Shown here one piece after another: positions 1 to 6,431 of a stretch of DNA of 9,228 bases (the first letter of the stretch is position 1; every line of letters starts with the position of its first letter). The notes beneath the pieces were generated by a model that ran no database searches, had not been told where the DNA came from, and worked only from the letters and a program-made list of their open reading frames with translations. The DNA comes from an uncultured Desulfovibrionaceae bacterium (GTDB lineage Bacteria; Desulfobacterota; Desulfovibrionia; Desulfovibrionales; Desulfovibrionaceae): positions 1 to 9,228 of the forward strand of contig CASQEL010000056.1 of NCBI GenBank assembly GCA_949427775.1. The letters are read 5' to 3'. The translations under genes were made by a program, and so were the position numbers.

Positions 1-2817
1 CTGGGCGCACGGCTGGTACAGCCAGAAGTGCATGAGATCCAGGGCATTGATGATAAGTTCCGTCTCCAGGTTGCCCTTGCCCGCTTCCAGTTTGCGGATG
101 AACTGCTTGGGCCGGGACAGCAACTCCAGCGCGTCGTCTTCCGGGAACAGCAATTCCAGTCGGGTATACGTTTCAAACATCTGCCGCAGTTTGGTCGCGT
201 AGTCCCAGCGGCGCATGCGCAGGTTGTTTTGATAATCGGCGTACCCTTCGATGACGGCGGCCACGGTGTCGGAGGCCATTTTGGAAATGATGGCCGCGCC
301 CGGCTGGATGAGCGCCAGAGGATCCTCGATGCCCAGCATTGCCAGCCCGTCCAGGATGCCTTCGTGGTAGAGCATGGCCACGGGAATGGCCAGGACGCTG
401 CGGAACAGGTTGCCGACGACGGCCTCGCGGGGCAGTCCCCGGTAGATATTGTGCGCGGCAAGGTACAGGCCGTTGGCCGCCGCCAGGGCCGCATAGACCG
501 GCATGGGATGGTCGCCTACCGTGTATCCCAGCAGATCCTGCAGGAAAAACAGTCGTATGCCGACTTCCAGAAGCAGCACGGAAAATCCTGTGTACATCAG
601 GGAATCGCACAGCCTGACCCAACTGACGTGGTCATTCCAGCGCAGGAGGGTGGAGCGGTGCAGGCCGCCGCCCGCCACGACGGATTGCGCGATGTTCCGC
701 GCCCCGGTGATGGCGAACCAGAGCAACGCTCCGAACCAGGCCAGAAACCACCAGGATTGGGTATACTGGAACGCGCACATGGCCGGAAGAAAGCCCGCCA
801 GCACCTTGAGCGCGTTGGACAGGCGGGTATTGAGGTAAAATGTGGACGGCGGCCGCGTCGCGCGGGCTTCACGTCGGACTTCCGCCATGGGATCGTCGGG
901 CGTGGGAGTGATGGCGCCGCCCAGCGGCGCGATATTGCCGGGAAGGCCGATACGCGAGGTGGAGGAGTGGGACACCCACTCCTCGCGGCGCTCATACCCG
1001 AACCGCCCTCCTCCCGGCAGAGCGCGGATCAATCTGGTCAGTCGGCTTGTCTGCCGCACGTGCGGCGTGGGACGATAGCTGACGTGCCGGTGGGCCTCTA
1101 TCGTGAGCGGGATCTCCACGCAACGGTTCTCCGGGCGTCGGAAATACCGTTGTCCGCGTGCGGTAAGCGTTTCGGGAAATACCAGTCCCATGCCCAGCAC
1201 CTTGTGGGAACGGCTTGTGGAGTCGGTGCCGGAACGGGAACGCAGTGGGACGTTTTTGTAAAACCCCTGCAACGTCGGAATATTACGGAGAATGGCGTGC
1301 AGTTGGGCGCAGTGCTCCCCATTTTCGGGGGCGGCGCACTCCCCGGCATCTTCCTTCCGTTTGATCATGTCCCGGATCATGCGCTTGAGGCGCGGCGCGC
1401 TGCCCCGGTTGATGGCCTGCTGGAGGCGGTTGATCTCGGCCAGATGCCGGAGTTTGCCCTCGCACGATTCCTTGAGATTGAAAATTTCCAGATGGGTGAT
1501 CAACCCCTGGCAGGTCCAGAGCAGTTCCAGCACGTCTTCCGGCGTGAGGTTGGCCAGGTTGAGGGTGATCCGGTACCCGGAGTGCAGACTGGAAATCCAG
1601 TTCAGCAGAATCATGGGCGACAGACGCAACAGTTCCGGCGTGTCCGGGGCGGAGGCGGGCACGTTGGGCGAGGGAAGATCCGGATTTTTTTCCGGCACCA
1701 GCCAGGTGTCGTGCACGGCGGTGGCGTCCAGCGTATTCAGGGCTCGCAACTCCAGTTCCAGATCCCGGCGGGCTTCGGAATCGGGACGGGCCTCCAGCCA
1801 GGCCCGCCGCAGAGCGGCGGCGCGGGCCTCCACCTGGGAACGAAAGGTGTGGTAAATGCACTCGGCCAGGTGCAGGATGGACGGTTGTCCCGTGCCCACG
1901 AAGGCGCGAAAGGCGTCTTCCGTCAACGGCGGGACCGTCATCTCCATTTCCCGTTCGAATGTTTTGCGGTGGCGCGTGTTCCAGCGTTCCAGCACCAGAA
2001 AGACGTAACGCTGCCGCCATTCGGAGGCGGCGCGTCCCAGATCCATGAAATGCCGTACCGGCGGCTCGGCCAGAAATTCCAGAAAGCCGTCGGCATCGGA
2101 AAAACCGCGCGGAACCCAGATGAAGTGCACGAAACGTCCCCGGAAGGGGGCCGAGAGTTCGATGCCGATACGGACGGAGACGCCCATGATGTCCGCCGCG
2201 CGCAGAATTTCCCGCGCCGCTTCCGGTTCCACGAAATTATAGTAGATGACCGTCAGATGCCGGATGCCCTTGATCCAGGCGTCCATGATCAGATGCGTGG
2301 GATTTTTGCGCCCTTTGGTATTGGCGTCGTGGACATGATGATCGAAAGAGAGCTGGCTCCATTCTTCCGGCATTTCCACCAGATGATAGCGATCCAGGAG
2401 CCGCCGGACGATGCGCGGCATGCCGAGGGCCGCCCGCCGGAAGTCGTGGGCCAGCATCAACTGACGTCGCTCGTCGCCGTGGGCGCGCACCAGCTCTTTC
2501 ATGACCTGAATGAGCACCCGCGCCGTATTGCGGCGCAGGAACGTCCGGGCGCTGTTGAGCACTTCGTCGTACAGCACCCGCAGGGCCAGCAGCCGATCTT
2601 CGGCCTGCCCGGCTTCCAGACTGTCCAGCAGCTTGACCACGGCGTGGGCGATGCGCATCTCGCGGGAGATGGCCAGAGCCTTGATGCCGTGGGGGTGCAG
2701 GTTGGCGTCGAAAATCTTGTGCTCCATGCGGTCGCCGGCGCCCATATTGATGACCCTGTTGACCAGGGTCAGCAATTCGCGATCCTGCCTGTCGAAATAG
2801 AATTTTTTCCACCACAT
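1..2817 (-). CDS. Large PHP-like domain protein with C-terminal membrane segments (3' partial)
   Basis: Translation from the ATG at 2817 is open for 939 codons with no stop before base 1, so the C-terminus lies outside the window. The protein begins MWWKKFYFDRQDRELL; an in-frame ATG five codons upstream (2832) is an alternative start, but GGGA sits 6-7 bases before 2817. Residues 159-164 read DHHVHD, followed by a pattern typical of PHP (polymerase and histidinol phosphatase) metal-dependent phosphoesterases: 'AWIKGIRHLTVIYYN', then 'RIGIEL' with E220, and 'GRFVHF' with H231. Later, 'THLEIFN' (442-448) and 'GTDSTSRSH' (530-538) resemble the late PHP strands and Asp/His site. The usual second TDH motif is replaced by IYYN, so metal binding may be incomplete. 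Residues about 667-820 hold four or five hydrophobic stretches (near 667-683, 686-705, 739-759, 772-794 and 803-819), suggesting membrane anchoring. The gene follows the racemase-like gene by 22 bases and is probably cotranscribed with it. The reading frame is certain; the function is unknown and the PHP assignment is by eye. Confidence 0.85.
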   Translation of the reverse strand, partial: MWWKKFYFDRQDRELLTLVNRVINMGAGDRMEHKIFDANLHPHGIKALAISREMRIAHAVVKLLDSLEAGQAEDRLLALRVLYDEVLNSARTFLRRNTARVLIQVMKELVRAHGDERRQLMLAHDFRRAALGMPRIVRRLLDRYHLVEMPEEWSQLSFDHHVHDANTKGRKNPTHLIMDAWIKGIRHLTVIYYNFVEPEAAREILRAADIMGVSVRIGIELSAPFRGRFVHFIWVPRGFSDADGFLEFLAEPPVRHFMDLGRAASEWRQRYVFLVLERWNTRHRKTFEREMEMTVPPLTEDAFRAFVGTGQPSILHLAECIYHTFRSQVEARAAALRRAWLEARPDSEARRDLELELRALNTLDATAVHDTWLVPEKNPDLPSPNVPASAPDTPELLRLSPMILLNWISSLHSGYRITLNLANLTPEDVLELLWTCQGLITHLEIFNLKESCEGKLRHLAEINRLQQAINRGSAPRLKRMIRDMIKRKEDAGECAAPENGEHCAQLHAILRNIPTLQGFYKNVPLRSRSGTDSTSRSHKVLGMGLVFPETLTARGQRYFRRPENRCVEIPLTIEAHRHVSYRPTPHVRQTSRLTRLIRALPGGGRFGYERREEWVSHSSTSRIGLPGNIAPLGGAITPTPDDPMAEVRREARATRPPSTFYLNTRLSNALKVLAGFLPAMCAFQYTQSWWFLAWFGALLWFAITGARNIAQSVVAGGGLHRSTLLRWNDHVSWVRLCDSLMYTGFSVLLLEVGIRLFFLQDLLGYTVGDHPMPVYAALAAANGLYLAAHNIYRGLPREAVVGNLFRSVLAIPVAMLYHEGILDGLAMLGIEDPLALIQPGAAIISKMASDTVAAVIEGYADYQNNLRMRRWDYATKLRQMFETYTRLELLFPEDDALELLSRPKQFIRKLEAGKGNLETELIINALDLMHFWLYQPCAQ

Positions 2818-2839
2818 GGTTTTTCCCGACATGGTTGTT

Positions 2840-3697
2840 TCAGTGTCGCGTGAAAACGTCTCCCCTGGCCAGCAGACGCACCGGGCCGCCGACGCGGGCC
2901 CGCAGAAGATTCCCCTCGCGCGACAAGCGCACGCGCAGGGGAACGCCGCTGGGCTGCATGACCCGCAGTTCCTGTTCGTCGCAAGAGCGGGCGCTTTTCA
3001 GGACAGTTTCACGGGCCAGGGCCAGAGCCAGCGCTCCGGAGCCGCAGGAGGTTTCGCGGCAGAGGCTGTAGGGTTCTTTCACCCGGACCACGGGGTCGGC
3101 GTGCAGCACGTCGCCCGCCGCATGCCACCAGACGCATCCCGCCGCGGGTTCCTTCTCCAGATCGAAACGTCGTCGCCACAGGGCGCAAGCCGCCTGCCAG
3201 TCGTCGGGGAAAGGATGCCGCGTCCTGTCCAGCAGAAGATGGACGATGCCGGGCAGCCGTACCAGCACCGCGCCGGGCGCCACGGCTTCGCAGGGAACGG
3301 AGGACGGCAGATCCAGAAAGACCGCGGCGTCCGTTTCCGGAATACGGGCGGCGTCGCCGGAGACTTCCAGCAGCGCCGGGACCGGCATGCCGGACACTCG
3401 CGCCGTGCCCCGCCAGTGCAGGGCCGCGGGCCGCTCCGGGGCGGGACGGGCCTCCCAGGCCGTCAGACCCAGCAGCGCTCCCAAGGCCCGTGTGGCGTTG
3501 AGGCAGAATTCGCCGCCCGCCATTTCCAGACGCGGAGCCTTCAGATCCACGAATCCGACCTGTTCCGCATGCAGGTGCAACGGGTCCAGCACCTCCGCGG
3601 CGATGGCCGCCCGCTCCCGCGGCAAGAAATTTTCGTCCACAAGCAGCAGCGTCGTATTGCCGCCGGGGCTGAGCTTGAAAAATGTCGTTCTCCGCAT
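2840..3697 (-). CDS. Diaminopimelate-epimerase-fold amino-acid racemase, CntK/histidine-racemase-like
   Basis: This 285-residue protein has the length of the DapF family, whose members are cofactor-independent racemases using two cysteines as acid and base. The N-terminal half has 'KLSPGGNTTLLL' (N14), 'EQVGF' (45-49) and the first catalytic cysteine C65 in 'GGEFCLNATR'. The C-terminal half has H153 in 'GIVHLL', the second cysteine C218 in 'ETSCGSGA', and 'QPSG' (248-251). Canonical DapF has CGNG-R at the first site; the NATR version together with SPGGN, EQVGF and SCGSG recalls CntK, which makes D-histidine for staphylopine. I recognise that resemblance from memory. The substrate could be histidine, diaminopimelate or another amino acid. 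The ATG at 3697 was chosen because GGAG lies six bases upstream and the family N-terminus begins there; the frame stays open to 3850, but that extension looks non-coding. The large PHP-like membrane protein follows 22 bases downstream. No metallophore synthase or opine dehydrogenase gene is visible nearby. Confidence 0.85.
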   Translation of the reverse strand: MRRTTFFKLSPGGNTTLLLVDENFLPRERAAIAAEVLDPLHLHAEQVGFVDLKAPRLEMAGGEFCLNATRALGALLGLTAWEARPAPERPAALHWRGTARVSGMPVPALLEVSGDAARIPETDAAVFLDLPSSVPCEAVAPGAVLVRLPGIVHLLLDRTRHPFPDDWQAACALWRRRFDLEKEPAAGCVWWHAAGDVLHADPVVRVKEPYSLCRETSCGSGALALALARETVLKSARSCDEQELRVMQPSGVPLRVRLSREGNLLRARVGGPVRLLARGDVFTRH

Positions 3698-3770
3698 GGA
3701 GCGCTCCGCAAAAGGGCATCGCCGGGCAAAAATCTTCACAGCGGGGAGAGAAAAACCGCGCCGAAGCCGC

Positions 3771-3800
3771 AGTATGCCTGATGACGTCGGCGCTTGTCCA
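3771..3800 (-). promoter_or_regulatory. Candidate sigma-70 promoter for the racemase-like gene
   Basis: Read on the minus strand, TGGACA (3800-3795, five of six matches to the -35 consensus) is followed by an 18-base spacer and CATACT (3776-3771, four of six to the -10). This would give a leader of roughly 65 bases before the ATG at 3697. It is identified by motif matching only. Confidence 0.4.
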
Positions 3801-3828
3801 GCAGGGGCGAAGCTTTGAGATTTACATG

Positions 3829-3857
3829 TTGCGATAAAAGGGGAAAACATGTATAGG
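3829..3857 (+). promoter_or_regulatory. Candidate sigma-70 promoter for the VWA-OmpA gene
   Basis: TTGCGA (3829-3834) and TATAGG (3852-3857) are separated by exactly 17 bases, each matching four of six consensus positions. The transcript would start near 3863-3865 and carry a leader of about 115 bases containing the inverted repeat at 3886-3915. The matches are moderate, so this is a candidate only. Confidence 0.35.
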
Positions 3858-3885
3858 GATTGTCAATGTCGCATGTTCAGGCGAG

Positions 3886-3915
3886 TACTTGCCCGTCGCA
3901 TTTTGCAGGCAAGTA
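3886..3915. repeat. Inverted repeat in the VWA-OmpA leader
   Basis: TACTTGCC (3886-3893) and its exact reverse complement GGCAAGTA (3908-3915) are separated by 14 bases. The repeat lies about 65 bases upstream of the VWA-OmpA start and downstream of the candidate promoter. It could be a dyad operator or an mRNA stem-loop. No T-run follows, so it is not a terminator. Confidence 0.5.
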
Positions 3916-3978
3916 TGCAATGTCGGTGTGCAGTTGCCGGTAACCCAACGACACTAAAACATGTTTCTGGAGGCACCA

Positions 3979-4983
3979 ATGAAATCTCTTCGTTATTTGA
4001 TCCTGGCCGCCGCTCTGGTGATGGGCTATGCCGTCGCTGCCGCGGCCGCCGTACCCACCACCTGCAGCAAGAAAGTGGACAGCTTTGATTTCGTCGTGGA
4101 CTATTCCGGTTCCATGATGATGAAAAATCCTGAGCTGAAGCAGGACAAAATCCTGGTCGCCAAGGATATTCTTACCCGCATCAACGCGAAAATTCCGGCC
4201 CTTGACTACATGGGCGGTCTGCATACCATCACGCCCAACGGCACCCTTGTCGAACAGGGGCCCTGGAACCGCGACGCCATGGCGAACGCCATCGGCAAGC
4301 TCCGCAGCGATTTCACCATCTTCGGCCGCATGACCGCCATGGGCAACGGCTTTGAAAAGTACGAACCCTTCCTCTCCAGCATGAAGCGCCCGGCCGCCAT
4401 CATCCTGGTGACCGACGGCGACAACAACCGCGGCGTGGACGTTCTGGAAACGGTGCGCGGCATTTACGCCACGCAGCGCGATCTGGTCATCCATGTGATT
4501 TCCTTTGCCGACACCCCGCACGGCAAGGAAGTCATTGACGCCATCGCCAAGATGAATCCCCGCAGCATCGTGGTCAAGGGCACGGATTTGGCCCGCAGTG
4601 AAGCCGCTCTGGAACAGTTCGTCGTGGACGTGTTCTGCGAACAGAGCGAAGACGTCATCGTGCTGCGCGGCGTCAACTTCGCGTTCAATTCCTATGCGCT
4701 CGACAGCAAGGCCATGGGCATCCTGAACGAAGCCGCCGGCCTCATCAAGGCCAACCCGAACAAGCGCGTCGTCCTGAACGGCTACACCGACTGGATCGGC
4801 ACCGACGCCTACAACATGAAGTTGTCGCAGCGCCGCGCCGACTCCGTGAAGGATTATCTGGTGAAGCAGGGCATCCCCGCCGGCCGTATTACCGCGATCG
4901 GTCGCGGCAAGTCCTTCAAGTACAATAACAAGACTGAAGAAGGCCGGTACATGAACCGTCGTGTGGAAATTTCCTTCGACTAA
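3979..4983 (+). CDS. Exported VWA-OmpA fusion protein (peptidoglycan-anchored)
   Basis: This 334-residue protein starts at 3979, where GGAGG (3969-3973) sits five bases upstream; the in-frame ATG at 3961 would only add six residues before the signal peptide. Residues 1-24 form a signal peptide with a likely cleavage after AAAA, before VPTTC. Residues 35-215 are a von Willebrand factor A domain with a metal-ion-dependent adhesion site: D41-x-S43-x-S45, a probable T119 in 'GRMTAMG', and D146 in 'LVTDGDNN'. Residues about 228-334 are an OmpA/MotB-type peptidoglycan-binding domain with 'GYTDWIGTDAYN', 'LSQRRA' and 'NRRVEI'; D271 and R286 match the Asp/Arg pair that binds diaminopimelate in OmpA. 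There is no N-terminal beta-barrel, so it is probably periplasmic or peripherally associated with the outer membrane, using the VWA domain to bind a protein partner there. It has its own terminator. The domain calls are firm; the partner is unknown. Confidence 0.93.
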   Translation: MKSLRYLILAAALVMGYAVAAAAAVPTTCSKKVDSFDFVVDYSGSMMMKNPELKQDKILVAKDILTRINAKIPALDYMGGLHTITPNGTLVEQGPWNRDAMANAIGKLRSDFTIFGRMTAMGNGFEKYEPFLSSMKRPAAIILVTDGDNNRGVDVLETVRGIYATQRDLVIHVISFADTPHGKEVIDAIAKMNPRSIVVKGTDLARSEAALEQFVVDVFCEQSEDVIVLRGVNFAFNSYALDSKAMGILNEAAGLIKANPNKRVVLNGYTDWIGTDAYNMKLSQRRADSVKDYLVKQGIPAGRITAIGRGKSFKYNNKTEEGRYMNRRVEISFD

Positions 4984-5006
4984 CCTGTACGGTCTGTAGT
5001 GTTTGC

Positions 5007-5035
5007 GGCCCGGCGGGATCTCCGCCGGGCCTTTT
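5007..5035 (+). terminator. Rho-independent terminator after the VWA-OmpA gene
   Basis: A perfect 10-bp stem, GGCCCGGCGG (5007-5016) with CCGCCGGGCC (5022-5031), encloses a five-base loop and is followed by TTTT and further pyrimidines. It begins 23 bases after the stop codon. Its 3' end is only about 23 bases before the start of the next gene, so it may also act as an attenuator for that gene. Confidence 0.85.
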
Positions 5036-5058
5036 CCTTCCCTGCTATGAGGTACCAT

Positions 5059-5646
5059 ATGAAAAATGTCATGATTGTTCCCGCATTGGCTGTGGCGCTG
5101 CTCTTCGGAGGGGGATGCTCCCTTTGGCCGTGGGGGGCTTCCGATGATCCGTCCGGAGACGTGCCCCAGGTGCAGCCCCAGGAGGAGCGGGTCGAAGCGC
5201 CGCAACCCGAGTCGAAACCGGCTTCCAGGGCCAAACAGGCCAAAACGTCCCGGAAGGAACAGGCGGCCGCCGCGAAAAAGGCCAAAGGCAAGGCGGCGCC
5301 CGCGGAAAGCATGGAAGTCGTGCAGCAGAAGCTGGACGCTGTGGGGAGAAAACTCGTGCGCGACGCCGCCGCCAATGTGACGCCCTCCATCAAAAACAAG
5401 AATGTCGTCAAGAGCAAGGACGGCTATGTGGCCAAGTACGTGGCGGTCGATACCAACAGCCTTGTTACGGAAGTGCGTCCTTCCACCAGTCCCGGCAGCC
5501 AGTACATAGGGTGCATCAAATATGTGGAAAATATTTACGAGTGCCGCGGCAAAACCAGGAGCGAAGCTCTCAAGGCTCCCTGCAGCGTAGTCAAATCCCG
5601 CCGCATGAACGAGCTGATCCGCTATGAGGGCAAGTGGACGTATTAA
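5059..5646 (+). CDS. Probable lipoprotein, unknown function
   Basis: This 195-residue protein starts at ATG 5059, with GAGG (5049-5052) six bases upstream; an in-frame ATG at 5047 would overlap that site. A short basic N-terminus and hydrophobic stretch (1-16) lead to 'FGGGC' with C20, a weak lipobox that lacks the usual Leu at -3 but is otherwise lipoprotein-like. Residues about 30-85 are a low-complexity linker rich in Pro, Glu, then Ala and Lys, likely flexible and able to span or contact peptidoglycan. Residues about 86-195 look folded and contain three cysteines (C152, C162, C175), with 'YIGCIKYVENIYEC' as the clearest block and a terminal 'YEGKWTY'. I do not recognise this C-terminal domain. 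The gene sits between two terminators, downstream of the VWA-OmpA gene and upstream of another exported protein, so an envelope role is likely but no activity can be stated. Confidence 0.8.
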   Translation: MKNVMIVPALAVALLFGGGCSLWPWGASDDPSGDVPQVQPQEERVEAPQPESKPASRAKQAKTSRKEQAAAAKKAKGKAAPAESMEVVQQKLDAVGRKLVRDAAANVTPSIKNKNVVKSKDGYVAKYVAVDTNSLVTEVRPSTSPGSQYIGCIKYVENIYECRGKTRSEALKAPCSVVKSRRMNELIRYEGKWTY

Positions 5647-5704
5647 TGTTCTGAACGGGATGGTTTTTTTCCGGCATGTCGCTGAGATGCGCGGAAGATG
5701 TTCA

Positions 5705-5744
5705 GGCTGTGGGGGCGCCGGGCGCCCTGTCACAGCCTTTTTTT
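5705..5744 (+). terminator. Rho-independent terminator after the lipoprotein gene
   Basis: GGCTGTG (5705-5711) pairs with CACAGCC (5731-5737). Inside, GGGCG (5713-5717) can pair with CGCCC (5723-5727). Seven T residues follow directly (5738-5744). This is a strong, classic terminator about 60 bases after the stop codon. Confidence 0.9.
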
Positions 5745-5771
5745 GTACCGGGTCGATCCGCCGGCGCGGAA

Positions 5772-5783
5772 CAGACGCGTCTG
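5772..5783. promoter_or_regulatory. Perfect 12-bp palindrome upstream of the PsbP-like gene
   Basis: CAGACGCGTCTG is a perfect palindrome about 37 bases before the ATG at 5821 and about 28 bases after the preceding terminator. Its position suits an operator for a dimeric regulator. No clear -35/-10 pair was found around it, so the assignment is tentative. Confidence 0.35.
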
Positions 5784-5820
5784 CCCGAAAGGAATCGGCC
5801 GCGAAAACAAGGAGACAAGT

Positions 5821-6408
5821 ATGGTGCGCGCTCTTGCAGTGTTGCTGTTTATAGGTATGTACATGACGGGCGCCGTGGCGATGGCGCATGCCGCTTCAGA
5901 GAAATTTGTTCCCCACGGCCGCAACGGCGTCAGACTTTCGCTTCCTCAAGGCTGGCATGTGGGCAACCAGGAGCAGATCGACAAGATTCAGAGCGGCATG
6001 CCCCGGCGGGGCGCGATGACGCCGCGCATGCTGTTCATGGCCGCCGCGCCCGATGGAGCGTTGAACGTCGTGGTCATGGAAGTGCCCGACGTGCTGACCA
6101 ACGGCTCCACGCAGGATATCGAAAAATGGTCGGAAGAGGATATCGCCAAGGTGTGCGCCGCCGTGACCGGCACACAGGGGGTGAAAAAAAAGGAAACTCC
6201 CTGCAAACGACGCCGGACGGGAGAACAGCATGCCCTTGAAATGCGTCATACGGTGACGACACAAGGGAAAAAAGCGGAAAATCTGACTCTGCTGTACAAC
6301 CGGGGAACACAGTCTCTTTCGCTGATGTTCCAGTATCCTCCCGCAAAGTCCCGGAAGCTGGAGCCGATCATCGAAAAAATCATCAGATCTTTTCAGTTCG
6401 ACGCATAG
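5821..6408 (+). CDS. Secreted PsbP/Mog1-like (DUF1795-type) protein
   Basis: This 195-residue protein starts at ATG 5821, preceded by AAGGAGA with good spacing; longer in-frame starts run back into the terminator and were discarded. Residues 1-24 form a signal peptide ending in AHA, with mature ASEKF. The mature part opens with 'VRLSLPQGWHV' (37-47), alternates beta-like segments such as 'LNVVVMEVPD' and 'LSLMFQYPP', and ends in a helix 'LEPIIEKIIRSFQF'. That layout, with a strand plus P-x-G-W at the start and I-x-x-S-F at the end, is the usual look of the PsbP/Mog1 fold seen in DUF1795 proteins. C112 and C128 could form a periplasmic disulfide. An A8 run at 6184-6191 lies inside the gene. 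Family assignment is by pattern only. It ends 23 bases from the convergent kinase gene, and no clear terminator was seen between them. Confidence 0.85.
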   Translation: MVRALAVLLFIGMYMTGAVAMAHAASEKFVPHGRNGVRLSLPQGWHVGNQEQIDKIQSGMPRRGAMTPRMLFMAAAPDGALNVVVMEVPDVLTNGSTQDIEKWSEEDIAKVCAAVTGTQGVKKKETPCKRRRTGEQHALEMRHTVTTQGKKAENLTLLYNRGTQSLSLMFQYPPAKSRKLEPIIEKIIRSFQFDA

Positions 6409-6431
6409 CGGGACGGCGCGTGTGCAGACCG

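Noticed and set aside
28..2853. 941-codon open frame on the plus strand
   Set aside because: It is the exact antisense register of the minus-strand gene at 1-2817. It stays open only because that gene avoids TTA, CTA and TCA codons. Its translation is low-complexity (Gly, Gln, His, Arg rich) with no family motifs, while the minus frame has PHP-like motifs and membrane segments.
3698..3850. N-terminal extension of the racemase-like gene to 3850
   Set aside because: The extra 51 residues have no family match, would cover the candidate promoter at 3771-3800, and a better ribosome binding site precedes the start at 3697.
3908..3918. Possible sigma-54 promoter (GG...GC) upstream of the VWA-OmpA gene
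   Set aside because: The GG to GC spacing is too short for a -24/-12 element and the flanking bases do not match.
3877..5889. 670-codon open frame on the minus strand
   Set aside because: It lies antisense to three plus-strand genes that have clear signal peptides, ribosome binding sites, domains and terminators. The translation is His/Gly rich and shows no recognisable domain.
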